DNA of 64,000 bases from Dactylonectria macrodidyma (Eukaryota > Ascomycota > Sordariomycetes > Hypocreales > Nectriaceae): positions 434,001 to 498,000 of the forward strand of contig JAGMUV010000015.1 in the NCBI GenBank assembly GCA_020744425.1, read 5' to 3'. Below, piece by piece: positions 33,204 through 44,100 of this stretch (position 1 is the first letter of the stretch; each line of letters begins with the position of its first letter). A program made the translations under genes and the position numbers. The notes beneath the pieces are model-generated. The model ran no database searches. It was not told the origin of the DNA and saw nothing but the letters and a program-made list of their open reading frames with translations.

Positions 33204-33656
33204 TCAGTATTGCCAAGGAAACTGCTTTCGTCGCCACATCTCCTCCTCGGCAGCTTGCCTCGCCTGCCTGAGCTCGGCCATGATCTCCTCCTCCGTCTTC
33301 GGCATGATGGGCGACTCGCAGCCGCGCAGGCCGATGAACCTGCCCATGCGGCGGCGCTTGTCCTCGAGCGACATGTGCGAGTTCCAGACGATGGGGCACG
33401 GGTACATTCTGGAGAACCGGCTGGGCGTCTTTTGGTGGTAGAACTGGGCGAGCGACTCGAGCTGCTCGTCGGTGAGGAGCCAGAAGTTGAGCACCGTCCG
33501 AGGGAACGCCGGATGGACGGCGCCCTTGTCCAGCTCGATGAGAGGAGCCAGAGGAAGCGACATTTGCTCCAGCTTGCGTGCCAAGTTCGGGTTCTTGGCT
33601 AGATGCCGGTGGACAAAGGACTGGCGGTGTCTTGAAGGGATCTCTCCTCGCATCAT
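33204..33656 (-). CDS. hypothetical fungal protein, 150 residues
   Basis: Single exon from the ATG at 33656 (MMRGEIPSRHRQSFVHRH). Basic at the start, then LDKGAVHPAFPRTVLNFWLL and LESLAQFYHQKTPSRFSRMYP, ending with a charged helix (EEEIMAELRQARQAAEEE) and WRRKQFPWQY. No membrane segment or signal peptide. The GC-rich, G/C-ending codons match neighbouring real genes and the frame is free of low complexity, which supports coding. I do not recognise the family. Confidence 0.6.
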   Translation of the reverse strand: MMRGEIPSRHRQSFVHRHLAKNPNLARKLEQMSLPLAPLIELDKGAVHPAFPRTVLNFWLLTDEQLESLAQFYHQKTPSRFSRMYPCPIVWNSHMSLEDKRRRMGRFIGLRGCESPIMPKTEEEIMAELRQARQAAEEEMWRRKQFPWQY

Positions 33657-35123
33657 TTTGAAGATGGTGTAGATTTGAATGTGATGGTTGTTGTTGATGT
33701 GTATGTGTGGTGTTGTCGACAAGGCTCGGTTTTGCGCCTTGTCTTGTTGAAAGAGCAGGTTGTGGTTCGCAGTGCTAAGCGACTTGTAGTAGTGACGACT
33801 TTTATGGATAGATGTCTCGGTGAATCAGATCTGAACAAATGGCAACGTGATGGGTTGGAGCTCTTTGAATTAATGTATGAAGTTGGAATGGGAGTGGCAG
33901 AGCGAGGAGGACGGCGAGTGTTGTCAAGTGAAGCAGAGGTGATATCCTAAGAGTAAACCGAGCAAACAACCCACAACACACCGGCGATGCCAGCCCTCTT
34001 GTATGTACGAGAAACCCCAGAAGCCCCAAAACCACTCGGGCCATGTCATGGTGAACAGACCAGTCTGATGGCGATGCAACCGAACCCGTTCTTTGAGCCA
34101 ACGCACTCCCCCCCCCACGCAAAAGCCGGTCTCGGCAAAAGCGGCCATTATCGGGCATCGAACAACGCACCCTACCTACTGAACCGCTTGCGCTTTGAAG
34201 ACAAAGTCGTCCAGTATACTTTTTAGTTTCTCCCCCCCTCCTTCACTCCCCCTCCCTCTCGTCCGGCAAAGGCATCGGCTCCAGCTGTCTTTGGACGGAC
34301 CCGGCGGAGGGTTTTTTTGGACTAGTAGAGAGAACTCTTAGTGGTGTAGGCGCCCATGTGAGACAAAGCCCCAGAGTTGGGATGCCCGGGCCTAGACGCA
34401 ATCGGATTGGGCCAACCCAGCGAACAGGACCAAGACAAGACCACCGGGACTGAACTGCTGAAAGGAGAGAAACAGCGAGGCAAGCGAGTACAGAGACGAT
34501 GACGGACTGTTTTGGAATGTGACTGATGAAAGAGGCGGCCATGACTCAATAGCAAACCTGGAAACAATGCATTCGTAGGCTGTCGGTGAAGCTTCCTTGC
34601 GCCAGTTCAGCTTCAAACCGAAACATCTCTCTCTTCACATGATGGGGTTCTGTGGCGAAAAGAGAAAGAAGAAGAAAAAAAAGGGCTCGCCGCTCCCGGC
34701 GTCTAATTCTACGAATCTAAGCTGCATGTCTCGAATGCGCTGGCGCCTGAAAGAGAGGGGGGGGAAGCCACGACACGACGACGCCCGCGGTCATCATGTC
34801 TCAGTCTCTCGGAATGTCTCAGATGTGACGACACTTTTGCGGCCTCACATGGCCGTTGAAAGACCGAGCGGCACCACACTAACGGAGGTCGCTTCGACAA
34901 AACCACTCAATAAAAAGTGATTCGCACATTCCGTTTTGTGCGACAGTCTAAATGTCTTGAGATATCTTCTAAGTGAGATCTTTGACAGCCGGACACTCCG
35001 ATGTGCCTCCCCAGCGTCCTGTTTGGCTGTTCCGTCTAGCTGTCCTCCTCTCCCAATAATAAAGCACACAAGGCCGATCCATCTCGCTGAAAACAACGCT
35101 CCCTCACTTTGTCCCCTTGTCCT
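33657..35123. other. intergenic region, no gene seen
   Basis: About 1.5 kb between the start of the 150-residue gene and the stop of ORC3. Contains CT-rich and A-rich tracts (e.g. near 34220-34260 and 34668-34682). Small frames look random. No tRNA-like B-box with a matching acceptor stem was found. Confidence 0.45.
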
Positions 35124-37563
35124 TCAAAGCCACTTGAGCTTGGCAATGTGATCCACCTTCTTCTTGCTCGCTTTGACAAACCCGAGAGCCCTCAGCTCGG
35201 CCAAAGCGCGATAGAACATAACAAGAACCTTTCGCTCATCTGTCTCCTCGTCACCACCGACCCTCGTAACAAATGCAGACCACAAATCTGCCACGTTGAT
35301 GAGGCTGCTGGTTTCGAGGTACAGCTGGTACAGAAGAGCGGTTTCTGGGAGAGTTGCCTGAACCCCTTCCTCGCCCGGCTTGCAACACGCACACGATAAA
35401 TAGTCGTGCGGTCGGGTGAGACTGCGCTCGAGGACAACCCGCGGCCGGGGCACAAAGACGTCTCGCGAAGGTGTTCGGGAGTCGTATAGCCAGCCCTCTG
35501 AAATAAGCGCAGACATGGGGCTAGGGGCGTGGACAAAGGAGCTGAGAAGGTCAATCACCTTGTCCACAATGTCCGTGAATTGCTTGTCTTCTGCCGTCAA
35601 GGTAGCCGAGTCTTGGCTAAGCTGAACTCTTTGCGCGATGACTGTGGTGCGCATCACCCTGCTCTGCCCGCTGTATTTACTGCGCAATGTGATTTCTTGG
35701 TCTTTGGCGATTGCGCTGAGTTGCTCACTCTCATCCAGGAGTTTCGCGAGAGCATCACGCACCTCAGCATGCTCAGGTCGGCCAACGGCTGGGCCGACTC
35801 CAAGGTCGGCATCACCTTTTTCCAAGATCGATATGGCCCGACGAACCAGGATGTTGATTTCTGATATGTCCATCCGCCGCACAAAGTCCGCCACGCTGGA
35901 TTGTTCAGAGATTGCCACTCCTTGTTCCATTGCATCAACGTACGCCCTCGAGAACTCGTCCTTTTGAGCGCCAGTTGCCCGAACAATCAGTAGTGCACGT
36001 AGAAATTCGCTTGCGCTTTCCTGCCGGCTATCGACACTTTGCTGCATTGCGGTGACCAAAGATTCGTCATCCTCGAGAAGAGACCTTGCAAAGGAGAGCT
36101 CATCTGCAGTGCCTTTCTCGACTGCCTCTTCCACGTATTCACGGAACGAAGATGTATTCCTAGATGCCTCAATATGCTCAGGCTGCAATCCATCAAACGG
36201 CTGAGCACTGGTAGATGCAAAGACACTGAGCGGGTTTGCATAAAAATGACACATGTAAGCGTACTGAGTTTGTTGTTAGCGAAGCACGGTAGAAAACTCA
36301 TCCAAGACTCACCTTAAGTGACATAACAAACGTTTGAATACCAGAGACTTGGTCATGTTGGCGATCCAGCATGCTGCGAAGAAGCGATGGCCCCAAGTGA
36401 ACCGGGGCATCCGCTGCCGCCACTGCCATCTTAAAGACGGTCTCAAGAATCGCAGACGTCTGGATAACGTCAAACTGCGCACCATAGATGAGCTGGCACG
36501 CAGACTTCAATAGGCGAGCCTGGAGCAGTTCAACTGACGTGGCAATTCCGAAAAGCAGCGTAAAGGGAAGCCGCGGTCGCCAGGAGCTGTAAGAGTCAGT
36601 GATTTGATGTGAGATAGAGGTTTGCTTTTGACGTACTGGAACAACACAATCAATTCAGAAAGGAGGCTACTGTCAAAACCCTCGCTATCTTGAAAGGCCA
36701 CAAATATGTGTTCGCAGTTCTGGGGCTTGATAAAGGCGTGTAATGCCTCGAGATCGTAGTCAAGGTACCGCCGACCCTAGTCATAGTGAGCATTTGAAGT
36801 TCGATTTCGCCAATAATAGCTAGCTTACCTCTCGGCCGTCTCCTACCTCCAAGTCATCGTCATCGTCATCAGACGCCTTGGCCGTCACATCGCGGATAAT
36901 CTTCTTCAATGTGGCCTTAAGTGTCGATGCTTCGGAAGACCGCAGCCTCACAAACTTGCTAGGTGTGGACCGTTGAAGGGTTTCAGACATTTGCTCGAAA
37001 AGTAAATCCTGTGACGCAATATTGGGTCCCGTAATGACAAACGCTGAAGGGACTTGATCCGTGCTAGAGGGTGTCAGTAATGTGTCCACCAAGCGATGGG
37101 TTTGGTTGCCTCACCATGCCGTCTTAGACTCCGTCACAAAGGCACCAACTTGATCCAGAGTGGCTTGATTAGAGCTTCGCAAGATGCCCTTTGGGGTTAT
37201 TAGTACTGTTCCTGATGGCTGAAGCTAGGTAACATACCTTGATGCGATCATCAATCTTGGTCCAGCTTTCCTGAAAGGCAGCCTCTCTCATCTGCACAAA
37301 CCCAGGTTTCTCGGCCCCATTCAGCAGTGGTGTGAAGACTGATAGGTTCTCGGCAGATTCTGCAGCTGCAGCAGCCTGCTTTGAGACTCGCCGCCGCTTA
37401 GATGGCCGCTCCTGACGAGGCCCATTTTCGTCGGGATCGAAGATATATGCCACCTAGCAACATGTGTCAACACTCGAGAGACTCCTTGAAAAATTGCAGC
37501 GGCGCGAGCTACCTGGTGATCTTCCTGGTTGTAAATATCTTGATTCACTTCATCCACTGCCAT
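35124..37563 (-). CDS. ORC3: origin recognition complex subunit 3
   Basis: Seven exons: complement(join(35124..36263,36313..36586,36637..36776,36829..37063,37115..37188,37238..37453,37513..37563)), 709 residues, all phases closing. After an acidic, Lys/Arg-containing start (RPSKRRRVSKQ, a likely nuclear signal), the ORC3 N-terminal AAA-like region is readable: TDQVPSAFVITGPNIASQD, RYLDYDLEALHAFI, IFVAFQDSEGFDSSLLSELIVLF, SWRPRLPFTLLFGIATSVELL. An acidic Asp run sits at the end of exon 4. The C-terminal half (winged-helix side) ends AELRALGFVKASKKKVDHIAKLKWL. ORC3 lacks a functional Walker motif in all eukaryotes, as here. It acts in origin licensing with ORC1-6. Confidence 0.93.
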
Positions 37564-37893
37564 TTTTAATGATTAGAGAGCGATATAACTCTGAGGGGTT
37601 CTCTGTGGGAAAGTGCAAGGTTGATGGCCAGAGGTGAAGGAACGAAATGAAACGCGTCTTCCAAAGCTGGGACGCGTTGAGTGGCACTGTATTCCGCACT
37701 GTGTTCATTGTTGCCAGGAGCATCTACTCCAGCATACAGATACCGAGTCAGACAACTCAACCTCACTCTAGTTGAACCAGTACCAGACTACATCACACGA
37801 TTTGGTCTAAATTTATTTCGCATTGGTCATTTGTATGCTAATCTCCAGAACCTTCATGCCTCTGTGCCCTAGTCTCGAAAAGCCGTTCCATCA
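37564..37893. other. ORC3 upstream region
   Basis: About 330 bp between the ORC3 start and a small plus-strand frame. Presumed promoter; no distinct motif picked out. Confidence 0.4.
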
Positions 37894-38269
37894 ATGGCAT
37901 TCTCGTCCACTAAACCCCATGCAAGCCCGCACAAGCTGAAGGCGCCTCCCCAACGTCCCAAACAGTCCAGTCACCCCATCCAGTCGTCATTACCGTCCTC
38001 TCGGCGAAAGGCAACGAGCTTTGATGAAGCATCCCCGGTCATCATTTGTACAGTCCAGCCACTTCGTCCCCAAGCGTGTGCGCGGTGGTTCCGAGCCGAA
38101 GATTTTGCTGAACTGGCGATGCCTTCCACCGGGCATCGCGTACTTTCATCGCCTTTTCGGCGAAATATTCATACAGAAACTCAAAGAGCTAGTTGATGTC
38201 ACTTTTGGCAAGATAAAACGAAAACAGAAACCGGAAACCATTGCGCCAAAACGAAAGTATCGCATCTAA
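37894..38269 (+). CDS. uncertain small gene with two overlapping frames
   Basis: Frame one starts at ATG 37894 (MAFSSTKPHASPHKLKAPPQ) and stops at 38196. Frame two starts at ATG 38024 and stops at 38269, ending in a basic tail KLKELVDVTFGKIKRKQKPE. The Ser/Pro-rich start and the basic end could belong to one protein if a ~76-nt intron with a weak GTCGTC donor joins them. Otherwise only one frame, or neither, is real. It lies tightly between ORC3 and the PWWP gene, 58 bp from the latter's stop. Confidence 0.3.
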
Positions 38270-38327
38270 ATCCCCCTGCTGCCAATTGAAAGGTACTCAT
38301 TTTATACCTTGGGTACCTGCTGTGTGT

Positions 38328-40364
38328 TTAGGCAGTAGCCTCGACGGGCTCTGGGGCAGCCTTTTTTTTTGGTTAGAGAAACATAGTTAGACATGAAGAT
38401 TAGAAACTTACCTTGTCGGCAACCGCCTTCTCTTCGACCTCCTCAGCCTCTGATTTCGGCTCAGCAACCTCGGTCTTCTCTGGCTCGTCCTTCTTAGCCT
38501 CCTTGGCGCTATCCTTGACACCATTGGCTTCAGCTTTCTTCTCCTCGGCCTTGCCGTTGACTCCGTTGGTGGCAGTGGGGGTTGATGCAGCGTCACCAGC
38601 CATCAGCTTATTCCACTTGTCAAGGAGGGACTGAGAACGATCCTTGAAGTGGAAGTCGTCCTCTCGGGGAATCGACTCAAGCTTCAAGATTGCCTTCAGG
38701 ACCTTGTTGATCTTGGTGGTGCGGATAATGGAGACTTCGAGGTCATTGAAATTCTCCAGCATAGTGATGTACTCAGACATCTGCTTCATCTCAGACTCCT
38801 GAGGTGGCAGGTCTCGGGCCAGGAGCCCGCGCTGGAGCTTGTGACGAAGATATAAAACCTCTTTCTACAATGACGGTTAATACATTTCGTGCAATTGGAG
38901 TAGTAATGCCAACCTCTTTCCGGTTGCGTCGCTCCTCGGGAGACAGCTTGGCCTCCTTGGGCGCTTCGGCCTTCTTGTCGCCGCTCTTCTTAGACTTAGT
39001 CTTAGGCTTGGCGGCCGACTCCTCTTTGGTCTTGGGGGTGCCGTTAGCCTTAGGCGTAGAGGTGTTGAGCTTGATCTTGGGCTTCTTGACAGAATCGGGT
39101 CGTTGAGGTGTCTGTACTCTTGTGTCAGCTCTCTTCTTCAGGCAATCCGCGAGTCGGCAATACTTACGCTAGCTGCATCCTCAGCCTTGCGCTTCTTAGA
39201 CTTGGGCTTTTCCTCAGTTTCGTCCACATCAGGCATCTCCAGGTCCTCTTCGACTGCCTTAGCCTTGCCCTTCTTTGACTTCTTAGGGGTGGCGGCAGCC
39301 TCCTTCCTGGCCTCTTCTTGGGCAACCAACTCCTCTTCAAACTTCTTAAGAATGTCCTTGTAATAATCGATCGGGTTGTTCTCGGCCGCGAGGTGGAATG
39401 CCTCTTTCAAATCCTTTCGCATCTTTTCTGTAACGGTTTCCTCAGCTTTCTCGGGGGAGAGGGCAGTGAGATCTTTGTTGGCAACCCAACCACTGTCGGC
39501 GCGTATTAGAACGTGTCCACGCGCCACTATTGGCAAAGAAAACTTACAACTCATTGGTGTGCAGATACATGACAGGGAAGCTCCTGTCGTTGACACGCTT
39601 GCCACCATCTGCGTAAGCCTCAGCGTAGGTGCCATCTGGGCGAGCAGCAGTCACTGGGCGGCTGTTGACGAGCGCGTGAGGGAGCATGGACTCGTCGCAG
39701 ATAATTGCGGGCCACGCAGGGAAACCCTTGAGCTTCACAAGGAAATGGTCACCAGGTTTCGCATCAGCGTGAGTGAGCCGAGCCTTGGAGTTCTTCCTGT
39801 TTAGGGCCTTGCCCACTGAAGACCGACGGCCGCCCTTGGCCTTAGCTGCCGGGGTCTCAACAGCAGCGCTAGCAGGCGCAGTCTCGCCATCAGCAGGGGG
39901 AGCAGCGCTCTCCGCCTCGGGCTCTTCGGCGACGGGCTCCTCCGTCGCGTCTTTCATCTCGGTATCACCACCATCAGCAGCAGGTTTCTCCCCATCTGCA
40001 GTGGGCTTCTCGGTCGCGCTCTCAGCGGGCTTCTCTGAGCTCTCAGTGGCCTTGGGTTCTAGAAAGCGCAACCAGGTCAGCGCGAGTCGGAAAACGGGCA
40101 GGACGCGCCAGGGAGAAACCGCGACGTAAACAGGCTACCAGCAATCCCAAGAATGTGGAAAAGACAGCGCGATACGCGCGATTTGCATGCATGCAGTACA
40201 CACTTACCATCGGTAGACTTGGCATCATCCTTGTTCTTGCCATCAGTCTTTGAGGCATTCTCCTCAACCGGAGTTTCGGTAGGCTTAGTCTCGCCAGCTG
40301 GAGCTTCCTGCGCGTCAACAGCAGGGGCGGTGACCTCCGTCTTCTCGTTGGGCTGATCTGCCAT
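38328..40364 (-). CDS. PWWP-domain chromatin protein
   Basis: Six exons: complement(join(38328..38360,38412..38864,38914..39111,39168..39492,39548..40058,40208..40364)), 558 residues. An acidic Glu/Ala/Pro-rich N-terminus leads to a PWWP domain beginning DAKPGDHFLVKLKGFPAWPAIIC, about residues 155-225, ending HTNEFGWVANKDL. A Lys-rich nuclear middle (KPKSKKRKAED, KTKSKKSGDKK) follows, then a helical segment (LARDLPPQESEMKQMSEYITMLENF...TTKINKVLKAILKL), about residues 400-470. The latter resembles the LEDGF-IBD/TFIIS-N helical bundle seen behind PWWP domains in fungal Ioc4-like proteins. PWWP domains bind H3K36-methylated nucleosomes. The last exon encodes only ten residues. Confidence 0.88.
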
Positions 40365-41155
40365 GGCGGGTGAGGTTGACAATGCGACACGGGTCAAGAT
40401 GACAGAGCTGAGAGGCGGGAACGGCAAGTCAGGTTGCAGTCGGGGAAAAGATAGTCGGACGCGTAGCGGGTCGCGTATCGCGTGGTCAATGGAGCGCAAG
40501 ACTTGAGGCGCGATGGTTTTTCAGGTTGTGACGATAAGTTGCGCAATTGACGATGCCAGCTCCTCCCGCGTTGCTGTGGGTTGGGGTGACGAAAGAAAAA
40601 ACACTGGTGCGAGATGATGGGCTGGCAAGGGAAACACTTCAACGTCACCGGAAGGTGGATCACGTGATGTACATATAGCTCATGCTCACGTCCCTCATGT
40701 CGGGCGGCGTCATCGGCCACCGTGAGCACACACAGCACAAGGCCTTGCCCAGCCCAATCTGACTCGACACCGTATATTCAAGGCACCCGGCGAGACGCGT
40801 CTGCCATGTTATCGGCCGTCATCTTTTCTGTCTTTTCTGCCATCTGTGTCTTGGTAAGCTGCTGGTGTTGCGTGACTTATAGCAGCCGCACCGTCTAGCG
40901 CGTCAGCGAGGTTGTGGCCATGCCGCTTGACCCCTCGCGCCTCACAACTGTTGTTGCACCACTCCGCGTCCACACAACCGCGGTTGTATCTCGATAACCC
41001 TTTCCAAAGAGTAGGCCTTGATCACACTGGATGCTCTGCGCTGCGGTTCCAAATGATGGTTTCGACAAATTCACTCTATTCGCGTTCGTAGTCTGCAGTA
41101 GTGTACACAGCCGTCCTTCGCAGGGAGTGGCCGTAGAAGAGGCCTTTTAAGGCTC
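40365..41155. other. intergenic region between PWWP gene and BRR2
   Basis: About 790 bp: promoter of the PWWP gene, then the BRR2 3' flank. Contains a CACGTGAT palindromic box near 40660. No gene seen. Confidence 0.45.
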
Positions 41156-44100
41156 CTACTCCTCGTCATCGTCCTCCTCGTCCTCCTCATCGTCGTCCAC
41201 GTCCATGCCTTCGGCTGCCGTCACTGAGAACTCCCGCTCCTGATCGACTCCCACATAACTATCGCTCATTAAGTACAACTTCAAGTTGTGCTCACCTGGC
41301 GCCTGCACAGTGTACTCGAGGCGAACGTTCAGTTCCCGCCCGATTGTCACTCGCTTGATGGCCAAGAGGTTCTTCGTCTTTTCGTCACCAACAACCAACC
41401 ACCAATTCTCCATCTTCTTGGTCGGGTAGAAGGGCGCATGCACCGTAGAGTCATGCTCTCCTTCATCTTCTTCGTCAAGGTTGCGCGCAACCTTGATATT
41501 AAGATATGCCGGCTCGCCGGCTCTGATCTCGTCCTCGTCCAGGATTTCATGCTCAAGTTCCAGGTCAGGATACTTGTCATTTGTGAAGTTGGCCGCCTGG
41601 CCCAGCTGGCTCTGAGACAGGCCAAGTCGCTTGACGAGCTTATTGTAGTCGGGGTTTTCGTCTGGATTCATAGCTTCCATGAAGTCGAAGATATCCTTGA
41701 TTCTGTGGATTGGTTAGCTTGAAGACCCGCGTAGGTTTGAAAAAGGGGTGATGCTTACCCGAACTCATTAGCAACATTGACAACTTCTGGAGTGAAGTGG
41801 GGGATCTGCTTGAGCGGACTATCCCGATCCCACATGGCTTGGACAATCATCTGCGACATCTCCATGGCACTCATGGCATTGAGGTGTCCATCAGATGAGA
41901 GAATATCCACCATGGAGCTGAGCAGGCTCAGGGCTCGGGAGAGAAGGATTTCTTGATCTTTGGCAAGATCGATAGGCAGCTGCATGCGTGAAAAGTGCGC
42001 CTGGAGCAACACAAAGGCTTTGAAGTGAGGAGAGTCGTACACGGGCTGAGACATCTTGACGGGGACCCGGTCGTAGATGCGTCGCAATAGACCATCCTCG
42101 TGACGTCGGATCTGGATCGACTCGAACTCGGTGGCCGAGGTGACGATTTCCATGATGCCCTTAAGCTTCGTCCGGTTACTCAAGGAGAGGAGGAAGGTCT
42201 GCATTGTGATGTACGAGATGTTATAGTAAGCAGCAATCATCGCAGCGTTCTGGGGTGACACTGAGCCATCGTCCTCATCGAAGTCAATGATCTTAGACTC
42301 GCTCAGCTCACGCAGGGTCGTCTCCACCAAGTCAGACATGTAGTTGCTGAGGCCATCATGCGTTGTGCTCGTCAAGTTGTAGTAACTGGGGTTTGCGAGC
42401 AGCCGTCGGTAGAAGTAGGTAAAAGTGGTCCAGTTGATAGCATCGTCGCCAGACTCGATCATTTTAGTGCTAATCTCCGTGACGAAGGCATCGTGCAAGT
42501 AGTTGTGCAAGTGTGACTCCACAGGTAGCGCCTCATTGAGGAACTTCTTGTAGTACTCGCGCTTCACTTGAGGAAGCATGAGCACACCTCGGCCACGGCC
42601 ATCCCTAGAGGGGCGCAGGGCCTTACCAAACATATGCAACACCTCGCTGAGTGGGTAATCCACATATCGATGCTCGCGGCCCTCAAAGTACTGCGTGCCC
42701 ATGACAATGACAAGATGGGCTGTACTGTTCAACTCCCAGCAAACATCTCGGGAAGCGACGAGCACTTGAATAGCGCCATTGTCGTAGAGGTGCTTCACAA
42801 TTCGCCTATCGCTTTGGCTAAGAGCTTCATGGTAATAGCCAATCCCGTGAGAGAGTGCCTCAGCTAAGGCTTCCTCGTGAATACGCTCAAGCAGTGGCTT
42901 CATTTGCTCCACGTCGGCGTGGAGGAAGCGATCTTCGTCATCATCTGTTACGCACGCGGCCAGCAAGTCCCTTGCGGTTCCTCGCGTCTGCTTGCGGGTA
43001 GGCACGAAGATCATGGCAGGCTTGTCAGGGGACATTTGGGTAATAGCCAAGTAGGTCGGCTTAGCCATTGCCAACATCAAGGAAGGGAAGTGAGGGTTGG
43101 AGAAGGACTGGACATGGAGCTCAAGCGGGACTGGTCGGACATGAGGGCTGAAGTTGTAGATATCGTGCTTCTTCGCATCAATCCACTCACCAATGTCTCG
43201 TGCATTTGCCAGCGACACACTGAGGGCCACGATGCGCATGGGCAACTCAGTCTGGGTTCGGATGTAGTGCATGCGAGACACAATAGTTTCGTAGATGTAA
43301 CCCTGTGAGCCTCCAAGCATATGGATCTCGTCAGCAATGAAGAGCTCCACGGTTTGGACATTCTTGCGTCGTTTCCACTGCCTCGATAGGACATCCCACT
43401 GGGTGGGAGTTGCCAGGATCAAATCACCCTTCTCCAGAAGCTTCAAATCCGTGGCAGTCTCGCCAGTCAGTTTCACAATCTCCTTGCCGCCATTCAGATG
43501 ACTCAGTCGCTTCTCCCAGTCCTGGAGACGAGAGTCGACAAGCTCCTGGAAAGGCGCGATATAAACGGCTCGTCCAGAATCACTCTGTGTCCAATGACGG
43601 AGAAGGGCAAACTCGGCACAAACGGTCTTTCCGCTACCCGTGGGGGCTCCGATAAACACGTTCTGGTCTGTCTTGTACAGTGAGTTGAAGGTCTGGGTCT
43701 GAATCCTGTTGAATTGCTTCCAGTCGGGATACAAGTCCACGTAGCTAGAGGCCTTCAAAGCAGAGATTGGCAGTGGCTGGAGTTCGAGAAGTTCGGTGTG
43801 AGGTGGGAACTTCTCAGGGAGGATAAGTTTGTGGAAGGGAACAGCCAGTCTTGTCTCGGAATGCATCCACCGGTCGGAGATGACGGAAACGAAGTAGTTT
43901 GGTGGCATCGGGTCGGTAATGGGGACGGTGAAGTCGACAATGTGCTCGTTTGACTCAGACTCAGCATAGTCCTTGCGTAGTAGAAATGTGTCATGGTAAA
44001 GGATATCTTCGCCGTCACAGTCCTCAACCAAGATCCAGAAGTTCTCGGCAGCACCGTGAATAGAGTCATCCCACTCAAAGTTTGGGGTGATGCTCAGTTC

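Noticed and set aside
34130..34180. tRNA-like T-loop (GTTCGATGCCC on the minus strand)
   Set aside because: The arms flanking TTCGA do not pair, and no anticodon or acceptor stem could be built.
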